A program made the translations under genes and the position numbers. From a virus: a DNA stretch of 64,000 nucleotides. The stretch covers positions 372,001 through 436,000 of the IMG/VR virus record IMGVR_UViG_3300044957_000763, one strand, 5' to 3'. Positions within the stretch are counted from its first letter, which is position 1. Each line of letters begins with the position of its first letter. The notes beneath the pieces were generated by a model. The model saw only the letters and a program-made list of their open reading frames with translations. It was not told the DNA's origin and made no database searches. Shown here piece after piece: positions 7,166 to 15,137 of this stretch.

Positions 7166-8554
7166 TTATTCGAATTCAGAGAGCATAAATTTATGCGATG
7201 AACTCGGAATACAAGAGAAATATTTCTCTGTCATAAACCAGAACCAATGTTTTGGTTTCTCTGGATGAATGTTGTCTCCATATCCATCAGTGATAACAAA
7301 GACAGCATCAGGATATCTTTTCATTTCTCCAGATTTTAGTTTAGCTTGGATAAAGTCTTCCATGATATGGAAAGACGTTCCTCCACCGCCAACCATCTTC
7401 GGAGAATTGATATCCAATTGATAGACTCTTGTGTCGAATGAGCAGAGGTGAACATTGAATACATTCCTTGGCACTGTCGCTGCGGCTTTGAAGAATCTGT
7501 CAGCCATACCATAACACGAACCAGAGGCATCAAGAAAGAACACCAAGTCAATCTTGGCTTTGTTCATTACAATGTCATAATCTTCGATTTCTGCTGGAAG
7601 TTTCAGGTCTGTTGGAAGACTCATGTGATTCCGTTGTTTCTGTGCCCACTGTTCAACCATGCCATATTGATTTTGGATAATCATTTTGACTTTGTCTCGA
7701 ACGATGGTTTCCCATTTAGGCTTCCGAATCGGTTTTGGTTTAGAAACGAAAATCCATGCTCCGACAGCGTCTTTTCCGGCTTGTTTACCGTCCTTGCTTG
7801 ACTTACTGGATTCTTTTCCTTCGCCACCATCAGGTCCACCAACAACATGTTGTTCAATCATGTCCCTGAGTTGTTTCTTCTCATCTTCTGACAGCGATTC
7901 GTTAAGTGCCTTTTCGATTTGCTCTCGGACTTCTTCTGGAATGTCAAGGTACTCGTGACTGTCCATTAGTCTAAGTGACTTGGAGTTACCCATGTCTTCC
8001 TTAAGAAGTTCGTAGTAGTATTCAAAGCACTCGTCTTGTGGGGTGTTTGGATTGTCAGGCCAGATTGTGTCCACCCAGCACCATTGTTCCCATCCTTTCA
8101 TCATGCTTCTATCGAAACCGAATGTGTTCAGTAGAGCATGATTGATAACAACGTCTTGTGCGATATTTGCCAGGGCAGAATCATCATAGATGTACTTACC
8201 GTCTTCAGACACTTTGTATCGCTTATCCAGTGCGTGTCGTTTAATGTGATTGAACAGGATGTGAAGACTTTCATGACCAAGCACAAACGCCCTTGTGTAG
8301 TTGTCGATGCTGTCCCAGAATTCTGGGTTCATATACCATCCAAGTGTCTTGCCAGATTTATCTTTTGGGTCATAAACGACAGCGGCGGTTGGCAAGTCAT
8401 TGGTAAACACAGGGCGTCCCATTTCCCAAATCATATAGAACAGGGAGTGGTGTCCCTCAAGCAATCGCGAGACACCGTAGATTTCCTGCAATGTCATACT
8501 GCGGTCACACGCAGTAGGCATTTTGATTATCCTTTTTAGTTCTTCTTCTGTCAT
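7166..8554 (-). CDS. Metallopeptidase-like / VWA-like protein (DUF2201 type)
   Basis: 462 residues. The N-terminal half contains the zinc-peptidase-like motif HESLH (LGHESLHILFNH) typical of the putative metallopeptidase domain that pairs with VWA-like C termini. A Gly/Ser/Lys-rich linker follows. The C-terminal half has a VWA-like fold with DLVFFLDASGSC (metal site DxSGS), GGGGTSF and FVITDGYGD. Members are encoded next to MoxR ATPases, as here: the MoxR gene lies just upstream with a 7-nt gap. Such pairs are thought to act as chaperone-like or protein-remodelling systems. Phage copies have no assigned role that I know of. Confidence 0.82.
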   Translation of the reverse strand: MTEEELKRIIKMPTACDRSMTLQEIYGVSRLLEGHHSLFYMIWEMGRPVFTNDLPTAAVVYDPKDKSGKTLGWYMNPEFWDSIDNYTRAFVLGHESLHILFNHIKRHALDKRYKVSEDGKYIYDDSALANIAQDVVINHALLNTFGFDRSMMKGWEQWCWVDTIWPDNPNTPQDECFEYYYELLKEDMGNSKSLRLMDSHEYLDIPEEVREQIEKALNESLSEDEKKQLRDMIEQHVVGGPDGGEGKESSKSSKDGKQAGKDAVGAWIFVSKPKPIRKPKWETIVRDKVKMIIQNQYGMVEQWAQKQRNHMSLPTDLKLPAEIEDYDIVMNKAKIDLVFFLDASGSCYGMADRFFKAAATVPRNVFNVHLCSFDTRVYQLDINSPKMVGGGGTSFHIMEDFIQAKLKSGEMKRYPDAVFVITDGYGDNIHPEKPKHWFWFMTEKYFSCIPSSSHKFMLSEFE

Positions 8555-8561
8555 TGTGATA

Positions 8562-9650
8562 TTACTTGGTGGTAGGAAGTTTGAACAGGTTTTCGAGTTT
8601 GTATCGCTTAATCAGCACGACCACGTGGTCAATGTGTTGATGGTTTCCATTGTGGTCAAGGAACATTTGTATTGCCTCTTGGAATTCTGGAACATCCCCT
8701 GCATTGTTCACCATGGTTTCCATGACATATCCTTCTGGGATAAGTGACATAAGTCGTTCCTTGTTGAGTAGCGGCAGGATGATTTTCGCGGCCTTGGTGC
8801 TTTCAATCAAGTGTGGTTTGAGTTGTCGATAGTTGTTGTCGTCCTTGAGGTATTCCCTAAATCCTTCCATGTCATTTTTCTTGATGAACTCATACATCTT
8901 TTCAAGAGCAGGTGCATCTCCGAGGTCTTTTGCCAATTTGTCAGGATGTGATTCATATGGAAGGATGTCTCGAACGTCTCCTGATTTCATGTGATATTCA
9001 AGAGCGGCGCAGAGTCGACGCGGTGAAACTTTTTCTCGGACTTTCTCTGGTAATTCTGCCCACCATTTGAGTGCTGGTGTTGCGTACTGCTTTCCGTATT
9101 CGTTGACCATATGCACGGGGCACGGTCGATAGTCAAGTTCAACCTTGACTACAAATCGGTCTTCAAGTGCTGGGTCTAGCGGTTCGACGTCGTACTCAAT
9201 CTTTTCTTCATCGTGCGGGTTGATTGCCGCCCAAACAACCTTAAGATTGGGGTATGGCACTCCATTGATGGTTTTGAACTGAATAAGTTCCATGACTGCG
9301 TTGCGCACTTTCTTTGGTGCGCGGTTTAGTTCGTCAATGAAGATTGCTTCGACTTCACCTAATACAAAACGTTTTGGTGGGATGATGTCGCTATATGTCT
9401 TCCCTGTTTCGGGGTCATTGCGGACAATTTCTGGAATTCCAATAATGTCCACCCATGGGTCGAGTGTCGAGCCGCTTAGGTACAAACCCTTGACTTCATT
9501 ACGCTCAAACGTCTTCTTGATAATTTGTGTCTTTCCTACTCCATGTTTTCCGACCAGCAACACATTGAGTCCTAATCCAAGCCAGAAATCCAGCTTATTG
9601 GGGTCAATTAAGACTCCTTTGTTGATGATGTCATTTACGGTTTCAGCCAT
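8562..9650 (-). CDS. MoxR-type AAA+ ATPase
   Basis: 362 residues. Walker A at 34-41 (GKHGVGKT), Walker B and sensor region AIFIDELNRAPKKVRNAVMEL, and an ALEDRF segment typical of MoxR/RavA-type ATPases. It probably works with the VWA-metallopeptidase protein encoded 7 nt downstream, remodelling or activating a target with ATP. The ATG is preceded on the minus strand by a TAGAAT/AATACT -10-like stretch 6-9 nt away and no clear ribosome binding site, so it too may be leaderless. Transcription diverges from the next plus-strand gene at 9742. Confidence 0.87.
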   Translation of the reverse strand: MAETVNDIINKGVLIDPNKLDFWLGLGLNVLLVGKHGVGKTQIIKKTFERNEVKGLYLSGSTLDPWVDIIGIPEIVRNDPETGKTYSDIIPPKRFVLGEVEAIFIDELNRAPKKVRNAVMELIQFKTINGVPYPNLKVVWAAINPHDEEKIEYDVEPLDPALEDRFVVKVELDYRPCPVHMVNEYGKQYATPALKWWAELPEKVREKVSPRRLCAALEYHMKSGDVRDILPYESHPDKLAKDLGDAPALEKMYEFIKKNDMEGFREYLKDDNNYRQLKPHLIESTKAAKIILPLLNKERLMSLIPEGYVMETMVNNAGDVPEFQEAIQMFLDHNGNHQHIDHVVVLIKRYKLENLFKLPTTK

Positions 9651-9741
9651 AGCGTTAGTATTCTACCTCAATCGAATTTACGATGTCAAGTGCCCTTCTG
9701 CATTTTGATTGCATGTTTTTGTCTTTAATTGACCTAAAAGT

Positions 9742-9960
9742 ATGATTATGGATTTCATTCCTGGCTCTGAGGCGTTTTTAGCGACCGACCTCGCCGGCAC
9801 ATCTTTGTTGCGAGGTCAATGTGTCGTTATTATAGCATGTCGCGAGAACACGGTGTTGGCCGAAGTGATTGATTCAAAGCCAGGAGAGCGTATCATTTCG
9901 ATTCCAAAATCCATGCTCGTTCCAAAAATTAGTGATAATGAAGATATAGACGCAGGTTGA
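9742..9960 (+). CDS. Small hypothetical protein, 72 aa
   Basis: Unrecognised. The central part (CVVIIACRENTVLAEVIDSKPGERI) reads like a small beta-barrel (SH3/KOW-like) domain, with an acidic end. Either of two in-frame ATGs (9742 or 9748) could be the start. It sits directly before the Nudix gene, one base between stop and next ATG, so it belongs to that operon. Confidence 0.65.
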   Translation: MIMDFIPGSEAFLATDLAGTSLLRGQCVVIIACRENTVLAEVIDSKPGERIISIPKSMLVPKISDNEDIDAG

Positions 9961-9961
9961 T

Positions 9962-10516
9962 ATGAGTAAAACAAAAACGTTATTTCCGAATCCGTGGTTA
10001 TCTTTGATGCAAATTGAAGACCCTGACCAGGGTGTTTCTGGTTATGTTTACGCGCACGAGACGCGTTGCGATGGCAAAGTTGTATTAGTGTTGCCATTTC
10101 GTTCAAAAGACGAAAATCAATTTGGCGGGATAGAGGTATTATTTAGGCGTGAAGTTACCCCTGCGTGGGATATGAGTCCAACGTTAAGTGGAATCACTGG
10201 TGGGGTTGAAGATGAAGACCCCGCAGAAGATGCATTGCGCGAACTTGAAGAAGAAGCAGGGTATACTGTATCGAGAGAAGATTTGATTTTCCTTGGGACT
10301 ACTTATGCCTCAAAAGCAATGGACACGGTATATCATTTATATGCGGCCAATGTAGAAGGAAAATCTCAACAAATGGCATCAGGTGATGGTTCAAGACTAG
10401 AGTCAGAAGGTAGTGTAGAATGGCATGACAATGCTATGGGCGTCGAGGATGCGGTCGCTTCGTGTGCTTATTTTAGGCTAATGTGGGCGATGTTACACTG
10501 GAGACAAGGCAAATGA
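9962..10516 (+). CDS. Nudix hydrolase
   Basis: 184 residues. The Nudix signature is present around residues 80-100: GGVEDEDPAEDALRELEEEAGY, with REL-EE-G intact. The loop between the GG and the catalytic helix is one residue shorter than in most members. Substrate class is a nucleoside diphosphate linked to another moiety; ADP-ribose, NADH or a modified NTP are all possible. The flanking region holds NAD-linked genes, which makes ADP-ribose or dinucleotide substrates plausible but unproven. Its stop overlaps the next gene's start (ATGA). Confidence 0.85.
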   Translation: MSKTKTLFPNPWLSLMQIEDPDQGVSGYVYAHETRCDGKVVLVLPFRSKDENQFGGIEVLFRREVTPAWDMSPTLSGITGGVEDEDPAEDALRELEEEAGYTVSREDLIFLGTTYASKAMDTVYHLYAANVEGKSQQMASGDGSRLESEGSVEWHDNAMGVEDAVASCAYFRLMWAMLHWRQGK

Positions 10517-11466
10517 AAAAACCAAAGGACAGAAACTTTTTCTACAACGAGCGTTCGCTTAAATACTCATTTGGTGAAAAACATCCATACAATTCATTAA
10601 GATTGAAGAACGCAGTAGACAACATTCGTTCACACGGATTAGCGTGTTGCGATTACGAAGACGCATCACACGACAACATGTTGTCGATACACACCATTGA
10701 TTACGTCAATCATCTCAAGCAATGTTCAGAAACCGGTCAATCTAAACTGAAATATGGAATAGGAGATGGCGACACTCCGTCTTTTATTGGTATGTATGAT
10801 GCATGCAGGGCAGTCGCCGGTGCTACGCTCGCTGCCGCTGATGTTTTATGCCGGGGTGTAGATATTGCGTTTAACATGGCTGGCGGTTTGCATCACGCTC
10901 GGCAACATAGGGCTAGTGGATTCTGCGCCGTTGATGATATTGCACTTGGTATCAACTTACTACTGTCTAGGTTTGACAAGGTGACATATTTGGACATTGA
11001 TTTGCACCACGGAGACGGTGTAGAAGAGCGATATGCCAGAAATAAGCGTGTTTTAACCGCAAGTGTGCATCAATATGGCTATGGTTTTTATCCTGGTTCT
11101 GGACTGGAATCAGAAGAAGGAGACTATATCAATGAACCACTCGACGGCGGGACTAATGGAAGAGACTGGTTGTGTGCTGTTGACAGGTTGATAGACCAAA
11201 TAAAAACGTACAATCCAGATGTGATTGTATTGCAATGTGGTGTAGACGCACATTATTCAGACCCGCTTGGTTCATTGAATGTCACTGCTCGAGAGTGGTT
11301 TGAAGCAGTTCAAAAAGCCAGAGATATAGGCAAGCCAATGTTGGTATTGGGCGGAGGGGGATACGACCATCGAAACCCAGCTAGAATGTGGCCAGCCGCA
11401 GTTTTATCACTTTGTGATATGAAATATGATAACAAGTGGTTAGATGATGACCAGGGACCTTTTTAA
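10513..11466 (+). CDS. Histone-deacetylase-family amidohydrolase (AcuC / acetylpolyamine amidohydrolase-like)
   Basis: 317 residues, starting in an ATGA overlap with the Nudix gene. All hallmark segments of the arginase/deacetylase fold are present: the His-His dyad in GGLHHARQHRASGFCAVDD, zinc ligands in YLDIDLHHGDGV, the second Asp ligand in LQCGVDAHYSDPLG, and the Gly-rich loop with Tyr in LGGGGYDHRNPARMW. The active site therefore looks intact. Bacterial relatives deacetylate acetyl-lysine (AcuC) or acetylpolyamines. A phage copy might reverse protein acetylation or release polyamines; SpeD is encoded 6 kb downstream. Substrate cannot be decided from sequence. Confidence 0.88.
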   Translation: MKKPKDRNFFYNERSLKYSFGEKHPYNSLRLKNAVDNIRSHGLACCDYEDASHDNMLSIHTIDYVNHLKQCSETGQSKLKYGIGDGDTPSFIGMYDACRAVAGATLAAADVLCRGVDIAFNMAGGLHHARQHRASGFCAVDDIALGINLLLSRFDKVTYLDIDLHHGDGVEERYARNKRVLTASVHQYGYGFYPGSGLESEEGDYINEPLDGGTNGRDWLCAVDRLIDQIKTYNPDVIVLQCGVDAHYSDPLGSLNVTAREWFEAVQKARDIGKPMLVLGGGGYDHRNPARMWPAAVLSLCDMKYDNKWLDDDQGPF

Positions 11467-12029
11467 TGATTGATGTTTCATTGTTTTCTGATGCTATTTC
11501 TATTGTCAAAGAAATTGGCAACGGTGTTGTGGGTTTGGTATCTTTGCCTCAAAAAAGACGAGAAGAGTACCATGCAGTTGTGGATGAAACATTTACGTTA
11601 CTAGACCACGCATTGTTGTGTGTGATTCAGAGGCTTTCAGATTGTGTGCGTATTCAAAAAGAATATGGTGACATTGCATTTGCTACCGAATTGCGCTCGT
11701 TACAATCAGTAAGTGACTGGGAAAAGATTGAGCGAGATGTTCGATTATGTCATTCTCTGAGAAAGGCCAGTGGCGAGATGCGAAGTTTGATTTCGAACAT
11801 TGGAGACAAATTATCACTCAGTGATACTAATAAATTCTGGTACCTTGTAAATGTTGTACTTGAGGGCGAGGTCACAATGGCAACTCAAATTGCCAACATG
11901 CTTTATCACCTATCAAATATTGCAGACTTGTCTGAGGCACTAGATACGACTAACGAGTGTATTCAAGATTTGAAGTCTCTGCGTCGTGATTTGATTGAAA
12001 CGCAGGTTGAGCTCATGAAACAAATCTAA
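11466..12029 (+). CDS. Hypothetical protein, 187 aa, all-helical
   Basis: Unrecognised. It is almost certainly all alpha-helical, with heptad-like Leu spacing and no Pro-rich or Cys motif. The ATG overlaps the stop of the deacetylase gene (TAATG), so the two are translationally coupled and may act together. A helical partner or regulator of the deacetylase is one option; nothing more can be said. Confidence 0.82.
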   Translation: MIDVSLFSDAISIVKEIGNGVVGLVSLPQKRREEYHAVVDETFTLLDHALLCVIQRLSDCVRIQKEYGDIAFATELRSLQSVSDWEKIERDVRLCHSLRKASGEMRSLISNIGDKLSLSDTNKFWYLVNVVLEGEVTMATQIANMLYHLSNIADLSEALDTTNECIQDLKSLRRDLIETQVELMKQI

Positions 12030-12103
12030 TAGACAACCATGGCAAACAAATTCCGATGGATTGGTTTTGGCGGTCATTGGACTTGACTGTGTAACACGAT
12101 TCG

Positions 12104-12122
12104 TAGCTTCCGTGAGAAGCTA
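12104..12122. terminator. Short hairpin between convergent genes
   Basis: A 7-bp perfect stem (tagcttc / gaagcta, loop of 5 nt) lies between the plus-strand 187-aa gene and the minus-strand DUF1385 gene, overlapping the latter's stop. Neither side has a strong T-run, so termination activity is uncertain. Confidence 0.4.
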
Positions 12123-12908
12123 ATTGCCTGGAATCTTAAAAAACGCAGAAAGCCATAGGTGGATTATTACATATGCAAACATTGTGTGTAATAATCCACT
12201 GTTTTTTATATACATGATAAACCCTTTGACAATAGAGGGTTGTTTTTCATGCGTGCAAACGTATTCGACAAACTTAGTATTGTGCTCAATTCCAATTTTA
12301 ATTGCTTGGTCGATGTCTTTGTCTCGCGCGGTCTTAGTGGTAAAGTGTTTCTGCAGAAATCCGCCAACCGTACCTGAACTCCAAGATGTAAAAATAAGCG
12401 CTGGAATTATGCAAACAAACTTGAACCATGACGCAACTGGCATTTGCTCAATTAAACTGATGAAAACGCTCAGCATTAAAATCAACGACATAAAATTTGT
12501 GCCGCATCGAGGATGAACGCGGTTTTGGCTTTTTACAGAGTCTCGGCTTAGGATTTCATCTTTCTCCATAGCGTGTATAAGTTGGTGTTCTGACGCATGA
12601 ATAGAGGAGATTGGTGTTATCCTAAACACAATTAAGTATGCAGCAACCGCGACCAATAACGAGAGTGATTTGTCTATTGTAATTTCGTTTATTGACTCCC
12701 AATACCCAACAATATACTGACAGGCAAATATGATGAATGAATACAAGGCACCAGACAAAAACATTTGCAAGTCTGTGGCTCCGGCGTTGGCAAGTGTGGT
12801 GTAGATACGAATTCCAAATGGTGTCGCCATTCCTCCGTATGTCATCTTGTGGTCTCCAAGGTCTGCAATAAGGATTTCATCGCCATCTTTGAATTGTAAT
12901 TTAGACAT
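12120..12908 (-). CDS. DUF1385 (YqhQ-like) membrane protein
   Basis: About 262 residues from the ATG at 12908. The family signature is clear: YGGMATPFGIRIYT near the start, SIHASEHQLIHAMEK, and NRVHPRCGTNFM. Several hydrophobic segments follow and precede these, giving a multipass inner-membrane protein. Bacterial YqhQ-type proteins are widespread in Gram-positive hosts and their function is not settled. I chose the start because a TGACATAAT extended -10 lies 7 nt upstream on the minus strand, matching the leaderless pattern of this genome. The longer frame to 12956 would need a TTG start. Confidence 0.82.
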   Translation of the reverse strand: MSKLQFKDGDEILIADLGDHKMTYGGMATPFGIRIYTTLANAGATDLQMFLSGALYSFIIFACQYIVGYWESINEITIDKSLSLLVAVAAYLIVFRITPISSIHASEHQLIHAMEKDEILSRDSVKSQNRVHPRCGTNFMSLILMLSVFISLIEQMPVASWFKFVCIIPALIFTSWSSGTVGGFLQKHFTTKTARDKDIDQAIKIGIEHNTKFVEYVCTHEKQPSIVKGFIMYIKNSGLLHTMFAYVIIHLWLSAFFKIPGN

Positions 12909-12970
12909 CACTTGCATTATGTCACGAATGCGTGGTACAATGCAAACCTTAATCAAGAAAGGTGAAAAAC

Positions 12971-14161
12971 ATGAACGAAACGAACGAACTTGGAATGCAA
13001 ATTATTGACGGAATCCCGGTTTTCGGTGAGCCAGTCGACCAGGGCGCTCTTGAACAAATCAAGAACGCTCAAGGATACTATGCGTCAAAAGTTGCGCTAA
13101 TGGCTGACCATCACTTAGGTTTTGGTGTGCCTATTGGCGGCGTTGTTGCATATCCAGAGCATGTTTCACCTAGCGGAGTCGGTTTCGACATTGCTTGCGG
13201 AAACAAGGCTGTGTTGACTGATGCTAAGTCGGGCAAGACCAAGGCACAAATCCATCGTATTATGGATGATGTGTTCAAGAAGATTTCCTTTGGAGTTGGT
13301 CGTGTAAACGAAGAAGAGGTCGAGCACGAGTTGTTCGATGACCCTTTGTGGAACGAGTTGCCAGTTTTAAGGGCGAACAAGGATAAGGCTGTTTCTCAGC
13401 TTGGGACTGTTGGTTCTGGAAACCACTACGTGGACATTTTCATTGACGAACAGGACAGAGTTTGGGTTGGTGTCCACTTTGGTTCTCGTGGTCTTGGTCA
13501 CGCAATCGCGACCGAGTACATTGAAATCGCAAAGTCCAAGGGATACTTCCAAGATGGAATCAGTGTGTTGCATCAGAGTTCTGATGCAGGCGAAGAGTAC
13601 ATCAAGGCTATGGACCTAGCAGGACGCTATGCTTACGCTGGCCGCGACTGGGTTTGTGCTAAGGTTGCAAAAATCATCCATGGAGACATTGTTGATGAAG
13701 TACACAACCATCACAACTTCGCTTGGAGAGAAACTCACGGTGACGAGGATTTGTGGGTAGTCCGAAAGGGCGCAACTCCTGCATTCCCAGGTCAGCGCGG
13801 GTTTGTAGGTGGTTCAATGGGCGAAAATGCCGTGATTATTGAGGGTATGGGTGGAGACCTTGCGGAACACACCTTGCACTCAACTGTTCACGGTGCTGGA
13901 CGTGTCATGAGCCGTACTCGAGCCAAGGGTAATAAGAAGAAGGGTATTCAGGGAGAAATCTCTGAGCGTGCTATGCAAAAGTGGCTAGACGAGGCCGGCG
14001 TTGTTCTTCGAGGCGGTGGTGTTGACGAGGCACCACAGGCATACAAGAGACTGACCGACGTTCTCGACCATCACGGTGACAGCATTCGTGTTGTCCACAC
14101 TTTGAAGCCAATCGGCGTAGCTATGGCCTCTGCTGATACCAAGGACCCTTACAAGGACTGA
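12971..14161 (+). CDS. rtcB: RNA-splicing ligase RtcB
   Basis: 396 residues. Catalytic landmarks of RtcB are all visible: PSGVGFDIACG (metal-binding Asp and Cys), GSGNHYVD, VHFGSRGLGH, HHNFAW and the guanylated His in STVHGAGR. The enzyme joins 2',3'-cyclic phosphate and 5'-OH RNA ends using GTP and Mn2+, repairing tRNA or rRNA cut by host nucleases. Start ATG 12971 has a good Shine-Dalgarno (aaggtg) and is preferred over GTG 12962. The gene is divergent from DUF1385. A phage copy fits repair of tRNAs cleaved by abortive-infection anticodon nucleases. Confidence 0.93.
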   Translation: MNETNELGMQIIDGIPVFGEPVDQGALEQIKNAQGYYASKVALMADHHLGFGVPIGGVVAYPEHVSPSGVGFDIACGNKAVLTDAKSGKTKAQIHRIMDDVFKKISFGVGRVNEEEVEHELFDDPLWNELPVLRANKDKAVSQLGTVGSGNHYVDIFIDEQDRVWVGVHFGSRGLGHAIATEYIEIAKSKGYFQDGISVLHQSSDAGEEYIKAMDLAGRYAYAGRDWVCAKVAKIIHGDIVDEVHNHHNFAWRETHGDEDLWVVRKGATPAFPGQRGFVGGSMGENAVIIEGMGGDLAEHTLHSTVHGAGRVMSRTRAKGNKKKGIQGEISERAMQKWLDEAGVVLRGGGVDEAPQAYKRLTDVLDHHGDSIRVVHTLKPIGVAMASADTKDPYKD

Positions 14162-14168
14162 GTCTTTA

Positions 14169-14210
14169 TTTGGCATTCTGTATTTATCTGTATAAAGACA
14201 GAATGCCAAA
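14169..14210 (+). promoter_or_regulatory. 13-bp hairpin hiding the HNH start codon, with a -10 in its loop
   Basis: A perfect 13-bp inverted repeat (tttggcattctgt 14169-14181, acagaatgccaaa 14198-14210) encloses a 16-nt loop. The ATG of the HNH gene (14203) is in the right arm. The loop holds TATAAA at 14191-14196, placed 6 nt before the ATG as at other leaderless starts of this window. Read-through mRNA from rtcB would fold and mask the ATG, while mRNA starting from the internal promoter would lack the left arm and be free. The hairpin may also terminate rtcB transcription, but no T-run follows. Confidence 0.7.
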
Positions 14211-14679
14211 AGGATTAAAACACACTCAAGAAGTCAAAGACAAAATATCAGCGGCCGCAAAAATAACAATGTCTCAGCCAAACGCTGGGTTTAGACAACG
14301 TGTAAGTTGTGGTTTGTGTGGTCAAGTCATGAGTCCTGCCAATCTTGGAAAGCACTTAACCAGGTGTGAACAAACACGAGGAATGACTCTAAATGGTCAT
14401 CAACTTAGCGTTAAAGAATTGAAAATTCTTAAGACTCGATTGAAAAAGAGTCAATGGACTCTTCAAGAATATCTAGTGGCACACGAAGAACAAAAAGGAT
14501 TGTGTATGATATGTAGTGCGCCACCGACTAAATCAAGGTTGGCGGCGGACCATTGCCATCAGACAATGCAACCTAGAGCATTGTTGTGCGAGAATTGTAA
14601 TCTTGGACTTGGTGCGTTCAAAGACAATGTTAGTATATTGCAGAAGGCTATTGAATATCTTGGTGAATATAGTAAATGA
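14203..14679 (+). CDS. HNH (endonuclease VII-like) homing endonuclease with NUMOD3 motif
   Basis: 158 residues. It starts with a NUMOD3-type DNA-binding motif (PKGLKHTQEVKDKISAAAK), then a C2 zinc-ribbon-like segment (CGLCGQVMSPANLGKH), and ends with an endonuclease VII-type HNH domain: LCMICSAPP, ADHCHQTM, LLCENCNLGLGAF with paired Cys and catalytic His. Free-standing genes of this kind are usually mobile homing endonucleases. The start lies in a hairpin with an internal promoter. The stop overlaps the next gene (ATGA), which suggests the pair moved or evolved together. Confidence 0.88.
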   Translation: MPKGLKHTQEVKDKISAAAKITMSQPNAGFRQRVSCGLCGQVMSPANLGKHLTRCEQTRGMTLNGHQLSVKELKILKTRLKKSQWTLQEYLVAHEEQKGLCMICSAPPTKSRLAADHCHQTMQPRALLCENCNLGLGAFKDNVSILQKAIEYLGEYSK

Positions 14680-14927
14680 GTTGCCATAAGTGTAATTCAA
14701 ATGATTGGGCGATGGGGCCAGAAGGAGGAGGAAGCCAGAATGTATTGTGCAGAGTCTGCCACACAGAGTACTGTGAGTCTGCGCGAGGGCTAGACCAATT
14801 AGAATATGACGAACGTAGGATTCGTAATATATATGGCATTGCCCCAAACAAGTCGGTTGAAGAACACAAACCAGGGTATTCCATTATCGACTCAATGCTT
14901 GAAAACTTGGATGCGATTGGAAAATAA
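14676..14927 (+). CDS. Small zinc-ribbon protein, 83 aa
   Basis: The N-terminal half carries two CxxC pairs (CHKC and CRVC) about 20 residues apart, as in a zinc ribbon with a Trp between them. The C-terminal half is helical and acidic. It starts in an ATGA overlap with the HNH gene. Zinc ribbons of this size often bind nucleic acid or act as adaptors; no specific role can be given. Confidence 0.75.
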   Translation: MSCHKCNSNDWAMGPEGGGSQNVLCRVCHTEYCESARGLDQLEYDERRIRNIYGIAPNKSVEEHKPGYSIIDSMLENLDAIGK

Positions 14928-15045
14928 CGCAAGTACTAATCAATAAGTGCATCGAAGAACTGATGTCATCTCAGATGGATTGAACTGGTGCTCGCATGCG
15001 TCTACAAGATTGGACATAAGCGTTTGTCATTGGCCCGACCCACCA

Positions 15046-15090
15046 GGCACCGGGGGTAATATATGAAGCCTTCGGTGCCACTTCTTTTTG
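15046..15090 (+). terminator. Terminator-like hairpin upstream of prs
   Basis: A 7-bp G+C-rich stem (ggcaccg 15046-15052, cggtgcc 15073-15079) with a 20-nt loop is followed by acttctttttg. This resembles an intrinsic terminator on the plus strand. The 210-nt gap from 14928 to 15137 has no ORF worth keeping and holds a few weaker repeats. It might be an attenuator leader for prs, or simply the end of the upstream operon. Confidence 0.55.
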
Positions 15091-15119
15091 TCTAAATCGT
15101 GCGCGAGTGCGACAAAATG

Positions 15120-15128
15120 TGCGATAAT
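15120..15128 (+). promoter_or_regulatory. Extended -10 TGCGATAAT before prs
   Basis: TGCGATAAT at 15120-15128 reads as TGn plus GATAAT. The prs ATG at 15138 lies 9 nt downstream, giving a leader of only a few bases. The core TGCGATAA recurs at 26679, 40399, 47663, 54466 and 60655, always in a gap before or inside the start region of a plus-strand gene. Confidence 0.6.
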
Positions 15129-15137
15129 AGAAGCGAC

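Noticed and set aside
12962-12971. GTG 12962 as start of rtcB
   Set aside because: The GTG is part of the Shine-Dalgarno stretch for ATG 12971, which gives the usual RtcB N terminus.
14928-15137. tRNA gene in the gap before prs
   Set aside because: A gttcaatcc-like string occurs on the minus strand, but no matching T-stem, anticodon arm or acceptor stem could be drawn.
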